Below, piece by piece: positions 1 through 5,971 of a stretch of DNA of 6,910 nt; position 1 is the stretch's first letter, and the number at the start of each line of letters is the position of its first letter. The position numbers and the translations under genes are program-made. The DNA lies in assembly GCA_031276055.1 (NCBI GenBank), contig JAISNW010000105.1:1-6910 (forward strand), in the 5' to 3' direction. The notes under the pieces were generated by a model, which was not told the DNA's origin, did no database searches, and worked only from the letters and a program-made list of their open reading frames with translations. The stretch comes from Deferribacteraceae bacterium (lineage in GTDB: Bacteria > Chrysiogenota > Deferribacteres > Deferribacterales > JAISNW01).

Positions 1-1082
1 TATTACAAGAGTATATAGCCCGAGGCACATACCGTTTTCCGCCTGGAGAATCGATGCGGATAATTACCGATATATTCGCTTATTGTAAAGACAGCGTCCC
101 TCTCTGGAATACGATAAGCATCAGCGGTTATCATATACGAGAAGCAGGCTCTAATGCCGCTCAAGAGATAGCCTTCACCATAGCAGATGGGATTACCTAT
201 GTTCAATCCGCTATAGATGCGGGTTTAGATGTAGACCAGTTTGCAGGGCGGCTCTCCTTCTTCTTTAACTGCCATAACAACTTTTTAGAGGAGATATCTA
301 AATTCCGCGCAGCAAGGAGGCTATGGGCGGATATTATGGTAAATCGATTCCATGCAAAAGATCCGCGCTCAACGATGCTTCGTTTCCACACCCAAACTGC
401 AGGCTGCACCCTTACCGCGCAGCAGCCTGAAAATAATATCATCAGGGTAGCCGCGCAAACCCTTGCCGCAGCCCTTGGGGGAACTCAATCTCTGCATACA
501 AACTCTTTTGATGAAGCGCTGGCTCTGCCGACAGAAAAATCTGTTCAGATAGCTCTAAAAACTCAGCAGATTATCGCCAATGAAACAGGGGTGGCAGACA
601 GCATCGACCCGCTTGCAGGCAGCTACCTTATCGAGTCTTGGACAGATCAGTTGGAGCAGAAAGCCCGTGCATATATAGATAAGATTGATGAGCTGGGGGG
701 GATGCTTAGGGCAATCGAGCAAGGTTTTGTTCAGAAAGAGATTCAGAACAGCGCCTATGAGTATCAGATAGCCATTGAGAAGAAAGAACAGATCATCGTT
801 GGGGTCAACGAATATAGAATTCAAGAAGCCCCGCCTAAAGACCTTTTGCGCATAGACGCCAGCGTGGAGAAGAATCAGTGCGAAAAATTGGCAAAGCTGC
901 GAAATGAACGCAACGCCGCCGCCGCTGAAACTACAGTTCAAAACCTTATTAGAGCCGCTAAAGATGGTTCAAATATCATGCCGTGCATGGTGGAAGCTGC
1001 AAAGGCTTATGTAACCATAGGGGAGGCGATGGGCGCGTTGCAGACGGTCTTTGGCGAGTATACGGAGAATGTGGTTTTATAA
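1..1082 (+). CDS. Methylmalonyl-CoA mutase family protein, large (catalytic) subunit, 5'-truncated by window edge
   Basis: Adenosylcobalamin-dependent acyl-CoA mutase, catalytic TIM-barrel subunit. It probably interconverts methylmalonyl-CoA and succinyl-CoA in the cytoplasm. The open frame runs in from the left edge (first full codon at 3) and gives about 359 residues; the ATG at 54 is internal, because the codons before it already read as family sequence ([12 protein letters not shown]). Family landmarks follow in order: [41 protein letters not shown] (the His at 387-389 matches the conserved substrate-contacting active-site His), [28 protein letters not shown] and VIVGVN-like IIVGVN. The protein stops at [10 protein letters not shown] with no C-terminal cobalamin-binding domain (no DxHxxG region). 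It is therefore the two-subunit type, about 550 residues when whole, needing a separate B12-binding subunit. The N-terminal part with the substrate-discriminating Tyr/Phe position is outside the window, so isobutyryl-CoA mutase or a related specificity cannot be excluded. argJ follows 3 nt later. Confidence 0.95.
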   Translation, partial: LQEYIARGTYRFPPGESMRIITDIFAYCKDSVPLWNTISISGYHIREAGSNAAQEIAFTIADGITYVQSAIDAGLDVDQFAGRLSFFFNCHNNFLEEISKFRAARRLWADIMVNRFHAKDPRSTMLRFHTQTAGCTLTAQQPENNIIRVAAQTLAAALGGTQSLHTNSFDEALALPTEKSVQIALKTQQIIANETGVADSIDPLAGSYLIESWTDQLEQKARAYIDKIDELGGMLRAIEQGFVQKEIQNSAYEYQIAIEKKEQIIVGVNEYRIQEAPPKDLLRIDASVEKNQCEKLAKLRNERNAAAAETTVQNLIRAAKDGSNIMPCMVEAAKAYVTIGEAMGALQTVFGEYTENVVL

Positions 1083-1085
1083 TCT

Positions 1086-2285
1086 ATGCAAGAGATAAAA
1101 GGCGGGGGCGTCTGCACCCCCGAAGGTTTTCAGGCAGCGGCGCTGTCTGCGGACATTAAAGGGAAGGCGGATGGAAAGCTGGATTTCGCCGTCCTTTTAA
1201 GCGATGAAGAGTGCGAAACAGCTGCTTTATTCACCACAAACCGAGTGAAAGCCGCCCCTGTTTTATATAGCTCTGAACTAGCGGCAAGAGGCGGGAAATT
1301 CTTCGGTGCAGTGGTAAACAGCGGAAACGCCAACGCCTGCACAGGTGCAGAGGGGCTTACCGCTTGCAGAGAGATAACAGCCGCTCTTGAAAAGGAGTTC
1401 TCCCTTAGAGATGCTTCTCTACTTGCCGCCTCTACGGGCGTTATAGGCGCACCCCTCCCTCTTGAAAAGCTCTTAGGGAAAGTTGCTGAATTTCCCGCAA
1501 ATCTTGACGATGAAAATGGGACGAGGTTTGCAGAGGCTATCATGACCACCGATACTGTATCTAAAGAGTGCGCTGTTCTATTGAACAGCGGAGAGGGGGT
1601 TTATGTTCTAGGCGGGGCGGCAAAAGGGGTGGGGATGTTAGATCCAACCCTCGCCACCATGCTTGTTTTTATTACAACTGACGCCTGCGTTACTAAGAGC
1701 AGCTTGCAAGAAGCCCTTAAAAAAGCGGCATCGCGGACTTTTAACGCTATAACTGTTGACGGCGATATGTCAACCAATGACTCTGTATTCCTCTTTGCAA
1801 ACAGTATGAGCGGTATTAAGCCGGAGATATCCCAGTTTGAAGAGGCTCTTGCATATCTATGCAAAAAATTAGCAATTATGTTGGTAAAAGATGGAGAGGG
1901 GGCAAAAAAACTGGCTGCTATAAAAGTTTGCGGCGCAAAAAACACCGATGAAGCTAAACTTTGTGCAAAGAAGATCGCCAACTCCCCTCTGGTTAAAACT
2001 ATGTTTGCAGGAGAAGATCCAAATTGGGGAAGGCTCTTAGCGGCGGCGGGAGCTAGCGGTGCAGAGTTTGAACCTGATAGAGTTTCTGTGCGCTTTAACG
2101 AGCTATTATATGTATCGGGCGGTAAACTCATCGACCCCGCTTTAGAAGGAGAAGTGGGCGCCATTATGAAAGCGCCGGAGTTCTCAATAGAGATTAACTT
2201 AAATGCGGGCGATGCAGAATTTACATCCTATACCTGCGATCTCACAAAAGAATACATCGCTATAAACGCCGACTATCGAAGTTAA
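1086..2285 (+). CDS. argJ: Bifunctional glutamate N-acetyltransferase / ornithine acetyltransferase ArgJ
   Basis: ArgJ moves the acetyl group from N-acetylornithine to glutamate (cyclic arginine pathway). Many members also make N-acetylglutamate from acetyl-CoA; which activities this one has cannot be read from sequence. At 399 residues it has normal full length. Seen: GGGVCTPEGF at the N-terminus, FTTNRVKAAPV (about 49-59), NSGNANACTG (78-87), STGVIG (116-121, the Thr-Gly that forms the oxyanion hole in the family), LATMLVFITTDA with the self-cleavage site Ala190/Thr191 (Thr191 becomes the N-terminal nucleophile of the beta chain), TVDGDMSTND (223-232), VKDGEGAKK (267-275), GEDPNWGRLLAAAG (309-322) and the conserved C-terminus INADYRS. 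All expected catalytic residues are present. The ATG is 3 nt after the mutase stop and lacks a convincing ribosome-binding site, so translation may be coupled to the mutase. The 3' end overlaps the stop codon of the convergent permease gene. Confidence 0.97.
   Translation: MQEIKGGGVCTPEGFQAAALSADIKGKADGKLDFAVLLSDEECETAALFTTNRVKAAPVLYSSELAARGGKFFGAVVNSGNANACTGAEGLTACREITAALEKEFSLRDASLLAASTGVIGAPLPLEKLLGKVAEFPANLDDENGTRFAEAIMTTDTVSKECAVLLNSGEGVYVLGGAAKGVGMLDPTLATMLVFITTDACVTKSSLQEALKKAASRTFNAITVDGDMSTNDSVFLFANSMSGIKPEISQFEEALAYLCKKLAIMLVKDGEGAKKLAAIKVCGAKNTDEAKLCAKKIANSPLVKTMFAGEDPNWGRLLAAAGASGAEFEPDRVSVRFNELLYVSGGKLIDPALEGEVGAIMKAPEFSIEINLNAGDAEFTSYTCDLTKEYIAINADYRS
1103..1122 (+). repeat. GC-only inverted repeat just inside the argJ start
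   Basis: CGGGGG (1103-1108) and CCCCCG (1117-1122) are perfect inverted arms of 6 bp around an 8-nt loop, beginning 17 nt after the first base of the argJ ATG. The arms encode the family-typical GGG and TP residues, so protein constraint may explain them. In mRNA they would form a compact stable hairpin at the edge of the initiating ribosome's footprint. There is no U-tract after it, so it is not a terminator. A regulatory role is only inference. Confidence 0.45.
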
Positions 2286-3175
2286 ACAGAAGTTCTGCTG
2301 CGAATTATACCGTCTGCTGCATATAGGATAACCCCCAGCCATATGAAGAAGAACACAACAAAGAGGTGGAACGAAAAAGGCTCCTTAAAAAAGAAGATTC
2401 CTAAGAGAAATGTGACAGTGGGAGAAGAGTATTGAAGCACCCCAACTGTAATAAGCCTTAGACGTTTTACCCCCATTGCGTAGCCTATCAGAGGGAGTAT
2501 CGTTATAGGGCCTGCCAAGATTATCAGAGATTTTGCCGCTAGAGTCTCTTCAAAAAAGTTATTCCTCTCATGGATAATAAAGAAAGAGAGGATTGCAGGC
2601 AGTAAGAGCGCCAAAGTTTCAAAGAACATTCCGTGCATTACATTCACCTTCACCAATTTATGCAAAGCCCCATAGATTGCAAAGGTAGAGGCTAGAGCGA
2701 GCCCATAAATAGGGACCTCTCCTAAATTTAGCGCCATATAGCAAACTCCAACAAGCATTAGAAATGCAGCCAGTTTCTGCAAGGCGCTTAGATACTCCCT
2801 AAAAAAGATTACCCCAATAACAGCGTTCATAAGGGGGTTTATGTAATAGCCCAAACTGCTCTCCAGCACATGAGCGGTTGCTATAGCCGATATAAAGAAC
2901 CACCAGTTAAGCCCAATGAATATTCCGCACGCCGTAAGTAAAAGGATGGCGGACTTATCTTTAGCTATCTGCAGCAGCTCTTTTAGCTGCCCTAGCAAAG
3001 CTGCGGCTAAAAGCACAAAGAGAAATGAGAAGATGACTCTATAAGATGTTAGAAGAGTTGGCGGTATGTCAAAGAGCTTCTCCCAATAGATAGGGATAAT
3101 CCCCCAGAAGAGAAAAGATGCAAGGGTTGCAGAAAAACCGATAAACCCCTGATTATGAAGGAGGGCTTTATTCAT
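2282..3175 (-). CDS. rarD: RarD-type EamA/DMT superfamily permease
   Basis: Inner-membrane permease of the drug/metabolite transporter superfamily, RarD subgroup; its substrate is not established. The 297 residues match the usual length. The protein is almost entirely hydrophobic, with about ten predicted helices in two EamA halves (roughly 11-150 and 155-287). RarD hallmarks are visible: FLFWGIIPIYWEKL (21-34), TSYRVIFSFLFVL (43-55), GLNWWFFISAIATAHVLESSLGYYINPL (88-115, the most diagnostic stretch), FAIYGALHKLV (165-175), ETLALLLPA (186-194), LAGPITILPLIGYAMGVKRL (220-239) and LQYSSPTVTFLLGIFFFKEPFS (247-268). The start ATG is the first in frame near the hydrophobic N-terminus; only a weak ribosome-binding site precedes it. 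The gene faces argJ tail to tail with overlapping stops, and a candidate promoter lies about 17-47 nt upstream of the start. Family assignment is firm; function is not. Confidence 0.93.
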   Translation of the reverse strand: MNKALLHNQGFIGFSATLASFLFWGIIPIYWEKLFDIPPTLLTSYRVIFSFLFVLLAAALLGQLKELLQIAKDKSAILLLTACGIFIGLNWWFFISAIATAHVLESSLGYYINPLMNAVIGVIFFREYLSALQKLAAFLMLVGVCYMALNLGEVPIYGLALASTFAIYGALHKLVKVNVMHGMFFETLALLLPAILSFFIIHERNNFFEETLAAKSLIILAGPITILPLIGYAMGVKRLRLITVGVLQYSSPTVTFLLGIFFFKEPFSFHLFVVFFFIWLGVILYAADGIIRSRTSV

Positions 3176-3179
3176 TCAG

Positions 3180-3241
3180 TATCAGGCAATGTTTTATCGT
3201 GCACCGATAGACAGATTTTCAACCCAATATCTTTATCAGGC
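3180..3241. repeat. 8-bp direct repeat TATCAGGC bracketing the promoter region
   Basis: TATCAGGC occurs at 3180-3187 and again at 3234-3241, 54 bp apart, flanking the candidate permease promoter. The second copy sits exactly where the composition drops into the very AT-rich spacer. It could be paired regulator sites, a relic of an insertion edge, or coincidence; the sequence alone does not decide. Confidence 0.3.
3193..3222 (-). promoter_or_regulatory. Candidate sigma-70-type promoter for the RarD-type gene
   Basis: Reading on the minus strand, TTGAAA (complement of 3217-3222; 5 of 6 to the -35 consensus) is followed after 18 nt by GATAAA (complement of 3193-3198; 4 of 6 to the -10 consensus). 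The permease ATG begins 17 nt further on, giving a short leader. A 5-bp inverted repeat (TATCG, 5-nt loop, CGATA, 3195-3209) overlaps the -10 element and could be an operator, but is short enough to be chance. The DNA upstream of the -35 is rich in A/T tracts. The call rests on motif and position only. Confidence 0.35.
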
Positions 3242-3402
3242 GCATTTTCAGAAAATAAAAACATAAATATATACTAATTTCCTCTGTATTTTTATTTTAT
3301 CTTTTTAATTATTTCTTCGATATTGCTGTATAATAACTAATAATTATATCTCTTAAAATTATTCTTTAATATTTCAATTTTTGGTTTTAATTCATATCTC
3401 AT

Positions 3403-4041
3403 TTATAAATATGATTTACTATATTTTCCTTTTAATGAATTATTACATACATCTATTAAGTTATTATCCTTTCCTGCTGTTTGTATATAGTGGTTCAAAA
3501 TTCTTTCTGTTAATTTTTTGTCCCAATTTGCACATGCTATTGCTAAGTATTTTCTTCCGCCGGAAATTCCAACTGAAATATCATTATGAATATGTAAATC
3601 CCAGCATAATTTAATAATTTTTTCTATTGTATTATCATCTGGAACCATTTTGTCATACGCCAATGCCATTAAAGACCCTATAATTACGGAAATACGTCCG
3701 AATTCCAATAATTCCAATACAGGCAAACCGTCATTCAAAGATTGCCTTTTTAATTGAACATAAGTGGTTGCGGCACATATTGTTACAGCGTCATGAGAAA
3801 TATTATCCGTTACAATTTTTTCTATATTTCCCATTGCATTTTTATAATTTATTATTCCCAATGATTTTATCATTTCACATTGGGTTTCCCATCTCTTTTT
3901 ATCTTTTATCTCCTCAAGATATTTTTTATATAAGTCATCCCCCAATTCTACAATGATTTTTTTTCCAATTTCTTTTGCAGCCCTTCTTCTGTCTGATGAT
4001 TTTGTTGAGTTTAATTTCTCAACAATTTCCTCATTAGTCAT
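3403..4041 (-). CDS. HEAT-like helical repeat protein of unknown function, AT-rich orphan gene
   Basis: I do not recognise a specific family. The 212-residue product has no signal peptide or membrane segment, so it is probably cytoplasmic. It is predicted almost entirely helical. It has features of HEAT/armadillo-type repeats: SSDRRRAAKEIG (15-26), the classic charged-then-AA-x-x-LG helix; RWETQCEMIKSLG (50-62); and further helix pairs around 83-130 and 136-150. GRKYLAIACANWDKKLTERIL (162-182) and a basic C-terminus follow. Such repeats normally bind other proteins. The start is well supported: AGGGAG (complement of 4050-4055) lies 8 nt before the ATG. G+C is about 30% (54 of 180 in three hand-counted lines) against 40s or higher in its neighbours, and Asn, Lys and Ile are abundant, suggesting horizontal acquisition. 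It starts 37 nt after gspD on the same strand, so read-through is possible. A role as an immunity or accessory protein is speculation. Confidence 0.8.
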   Translation of the reverse strand: MTNEEIVEKLNSTKSSDRRRAAKEIGKKIIVELGDDLYKKYLEEIKDKKRWETQCEMIKSLGIINYKNAMGNIEKIVTDNISHDAVTICAATTYVQLKRQSLNDGLPVLELLEFGRISVIIGSLMALAYDKMVPDDNTIEKIIKLCWDLHIHNDISVGISGGRKYLAIACANWDKKLTERILNHYIQTAGKDNNLIDVCNNSLKGKYSKSYL

Positions 4042-4049
4042 TCCAATTT

Positions 4050-4055
4050 CTCCCT
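4050..4055 (-). promoter_or_regulatory. Ribosome-binding site of the HEAT-like gene
   Basis: The minus strand reads AGGGAG, then 8 nt, then ATG. It is the clearest Shine-Dalgarno match in the window and fixes the start of the AT-rich gene at 4041. A strong private site argues that the gene is translated independently of gspD. Confidence 0.65.
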
Positions 4056-4078
4056 AAATAATAATCAGTAGTTAAATT

Positions 4079-5971
4079 TCACTCTCCCCCGACTCCATAG
4101 CTTTCTTCTGTTAAATTATCAAACTGCTCCGTTGCGGGAAGTTGAGTAGAAAGCCGTGCTTTAAGCACCTCTCCCATCTCCTCTCTGGTAGATATAATAT
4201 GGGCGGTAATAAAGACCATAAGGTTAGTTTTTTCAGAAGTTTCAGACTCTGTCTTAAAAAGCCAGCCTATAATCGGGATATCGCTTAAAAGAGGGATTCC
4301 GCTCGCTGTGGTGGAGGAATCGTCTTTCATAAGCCCGCCTATAACCATTATAGTTTTATCGTAAAGTTGAACCCTCGTTTTTGTGGTGCGTGTTAAAGTC
4401 ACAGGGCTAGCGTTGCTGAAAGAGGAAGGGGAGACTTTGTTGACCTCCTGCTCTATCTCAAGGTTGACAAGATCATCCCCAACGATATGCGGGGTAACCT
4501 TTAGACGTGTTCCCACATTGCGGTAGTCAAAGGTTTGTATCGGATTATTGTTTGTGTCGTATTTTTCGCTTGTGATATAAGGGCGCGTCTCTCCTACAAA
4601 CACTTCTGCCTCTTCGTTATCAAGAGTTAGTATCTGAGGTTTGGAAATAATATTAACCCCCGAATCCTCCTGTATAGCGGTGAAAAAAGCGCCTATGGAA
4701 GGAAATTTGATCCCGTTGTATGTGATAACATCCCCTATAAGCCCCGCGCTGAAACCGCCTGGAAGAGCTGTCATAGGGTTGCCGGTGCCTGATGTGATAG
4801 TACCGAATATCCCTCCAAGCGTGCCGTCCGCCGCAGAGTTTCCGAACCCCATTACACTATCGCTGGCGCCCGATAAGAACCACTCCACCCCAAATTTGTT
4901 TGTGGCGTCAAGGCTTATCTCAAGGATGAGGGCTTCCACATATACCTGTTTACGCGGAATATCCAACTTTTCAATCATCTTTTCTAGGTTGTTGTAAAAT
5001 TCACTATCGCCTAGCGCAATTATAGAGTTAGTGCTCTTATCAGAAGAAACGCTTGAGCGGGAGGCAGCTGCAGGGCGGCTTGCAGGCGCTCCTTGCGCCG
5101 CTGGTGCGGCGGTGTTGCCGAAGAGTTTATTTAACACCTTTTCTATATCTTCAGCTTGAGCAAATTTGATATAAAATACCCTTGGAAGCGTGTTTTCTGC
5201 AACAGATTTAATATCAATCTGGGAGATCATATACTCTATCTTTTTATAATCCATAGCGGTGGCGGCGATAATAATAACATTTGATAGATCATCCGATAGA
5301 AAAACAGGAGGATACCCTCCAATATTCTGTCTATTGAGCATATCGTTAAACATCTTTGTTAAGAGCTGCTCCATTTTGGAGGCTGCAATATTTTGGAGGG
5401 AGATGCTGTATAAATTGTACCTGTCGGCATATTCATCCATCTTGCTGCATATCTGGCGCATCTTTTCGATTCTAGAGCCGAAATCCCGCACCACAACCCC
5501 GTTTATCCCTTTTAGGTCGTTTATATCGCCGTGTCGGGATTTTACCCTCAAAAGTGCGGCTTTTAGCGGAACGATATTATAGTTTGACATGGTGACTATA
5601 GCTGTAACAAACTCCTCGCCGTCTAAACGTTCATCACCTGTAAAACGTTCATCATAATTGGCAAAGTCTTTATCAGCTACAACTATAATATTATCTCCCT
5701 CTTGAACCGCCGCTAGACCGTTCACACGCAAAGCAGCATAGAATATCTCCATAATGGCGGCGGCGGTCATAGGGTATTGAGATGCAATATTTACAGTGCC
5801 TCTAAGATCAAGCTCATTATAAATTATATTTACTTCAGCAAAGGATGAAACAAATGTGATAAACTCTTTCATGGAGATATTCTTAAAAGCCACATCATAG
5901 CTTTTCGGCGCAGCAAGGGCAGTAGCGGAGAATAGCGCAAAGGCGCTGAACAGTATTATTATCTTTTTCAT
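4079..5971 (-). CDS. gspD: Type II secretion system secretin GspD
   Basis: Outer-membrane secretin that forms the multimeric channel through which folded periplasmic proteins leave the cell. The 630 residues are complete and near the usual 600-700. A Sec signal peptide is clear (MKK, hydrophobic 4-19, cleavage after ALA at about 20), with no lipobox. Domains in order: N0 at about 24-100 (SYDVAFKNISMKEFITFVS); N1 about 120-182; N2 about 186-255; N3 about 264-338, interrupted by an Ala/Pro/Ser-rich loop (287-311) as in other GspD proteins; secretin core about 340-593. Core landmarks: QVYVEALILEI (342-352), VNIISKPQILTLDNEEAEVFVG (439-460), VGTRLKVTPHI (486-496), VMVIGG-like IMVIGGLMKDD (541-551), IPLLSDIPIIGWLFK (559-573) and TNLMVFITAHII (582-593). 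The short acidic tail shows no obvious pilotin-binding S-domain. The start codon overlaps the gspC stop (ATGA), with GGAAG just upstream. No gspE follows; an AT-rich orphan gene does. Confidence 0.96.
   Translation of the reverse strand: MKKIIILFSAFALFSATALAAPKSYDVAFKNISMKEFITFVSSFAEVNIIYNELDLRGTVNIASQYPMTAAAIMEIFYAALRVNGLAAVQEGDNIIVVADKDFANYDERFTGDERLDGEEFVTAIVTMSNYNIVPLKAALLRVKSRHGDINDLKGINGVVVRDFGSRIEKMRQICSKMDEYADRYNLYSISLQNIAASKMEQLLTKMFNDMLNRQNIGGYPPVFLSDDLSNVIIIAATAMDYKKIEYMISQIDIKSVAENTLPRVFYIKFAQAEDIEKVLNKLFGNTAAPAAQGAPASRPAAASRSSVSSDKSTNSIIALGDSEFYNNLEKMIEKLDIPRKQVYVEALILEISLDATNKFGVEWFLSGASDSVMGFGNSAADGTLGGIFGTITSGTGNPMTALPGGFSAGLIGDVITYNGIKFPSIGAFFTAIQEDSGVNIISKPQILTLDNEEAEVFVGETRPYITSEKYDTNNNPIQTFDYRNVGTRLKVTPHIVGDDLVNLEIEQEVNKVSPSSFSNASPVTLTRTTKTRVQLYDKTIMVIGGLMKDDSSTTASGIPLLSDIPIIGWLFKTESETSEKTNLMVFITAHIISTREEMGEVLKARLSTQLPATEQFDNLTEESYGVGGE
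5625..5654 (-). repeat. In-frame short tandem repeat inside gspD
   Basis: A 12-bp identical string (plus-strand AAACGTTCATCA) occurs at 5625-5636 and 5643-5654, an 18-bp period equal to six codons. It encodes back-to-back DERFTG and DERLDG at about residues 107-118, in the linker between the N0 and N1 domains of the secretin. This looks like a small in-frame duplication in a flexible, acidic linker. Confidence 0.55.
5968..5971 (-). promoter_or_regulatory. ATGA stop/start overlap coupling gspC to gspD
   Basis: On the minus strand, the gspD ATG and gspC TGA share the four bases ATGA. This is a standard arrangement for reinitiation by the same ribosome and supports a single transcript for the two genes. 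Confidence 0.8.

Larger units (their letters stand above)
3176..3402. other. Gene-free AT-rich spacer between the HEAT-like gene and the permease gene
   Basis: No credible gene lies in these 227 nt. The first ~65 nt next to the permease have ordinary composition and carry the candidate promoter. From about 3242 the sequence becomes extremely AT-rich: by hand count 11 of 60 G+C at 3241-3300 and 10 of 60 at 3301-3360. There are runs of T and A but no GC-stem hairpin followed by a U-tract, so I see no intrinsic terminator for the HEAT-like gene. TATAAT-like strings occur (for example 3329-3334) but lack a matching -35 and are expected by chance at this composition. Confidence 0.6.

Noticed and set aside
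400..429. Perfect 8-bp inverted repeat CAGGCTGC / GCAGCCTG with a 14-nt loop
   Set aside because: Lies wholly inside the conserved active-site segment of the mutase, has no U-tract and is explained by codon choice; not a terminator or separate element.
555..941. 128-codon open frame antisense to the mutase
   Set aside because: Overlaps highly conserved mutase sequence and has no recognisable domain or ribosome-binding site.
1130..1549. 139-codon open frame antisense to argJ
   Set aside because: Its Ser/Ala/Pro-rich product mirrors the argJ codons, and argJ itself is unmistakable in the opposite strand.
1601..2164. 187-codon open frame antisense to argJ
   Set aside because: Low-complexity shadow of argJ with no family resemblance; the catalytic Thr and C-terminal motifs of argJ are encoded on the other strand here.
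2287..2297. CAGAAGTTCTG near-palindrome just after the argJ stop, considered as a terminator
   Set aside because: Only a 4-bp stem with a 3-nt loop and no following T-run; too weak to call.
3329..3334. TATAAT string on the plus strand
   Set aside because: No -35 match at a workable distance (TAATTA at the 17-nt position) and no plus-strand gene downstream; expected by chance in such AT-rich DNA.
3381..3614. 77-codon hydrophobic frame on the plus strand
   Set aside because: Begins with TTG and is hydrophobic only because the plus strand is T-rich opposite the A-rich HEAT-like gene; that gene has the better start signal and a coherent helical-repeat product.
3768..3956. 62-codon plus-strand frame within the HEAT-like gene
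   Set aside because: Same T-rich shadow effect, with no supporting start signal.
3242..4078. Possible insertion sequence or integrated element
   Set aside because: No transposase or integrase, no terminal inverted repeats and no clear target-site duplication at the composition boundaries; only base composition supports transfer.
4079..5971. Alternative reading of the secretin as a type IV pilus (PilQ) or type III secretion channel
   Set aside because: The N0-N1-N2-N3 layout with an Ala/Pro-rich N3 loop and the adjoining PDZ-type GspC fit type II secretion; AMIN domains typical of PilQ are absent.
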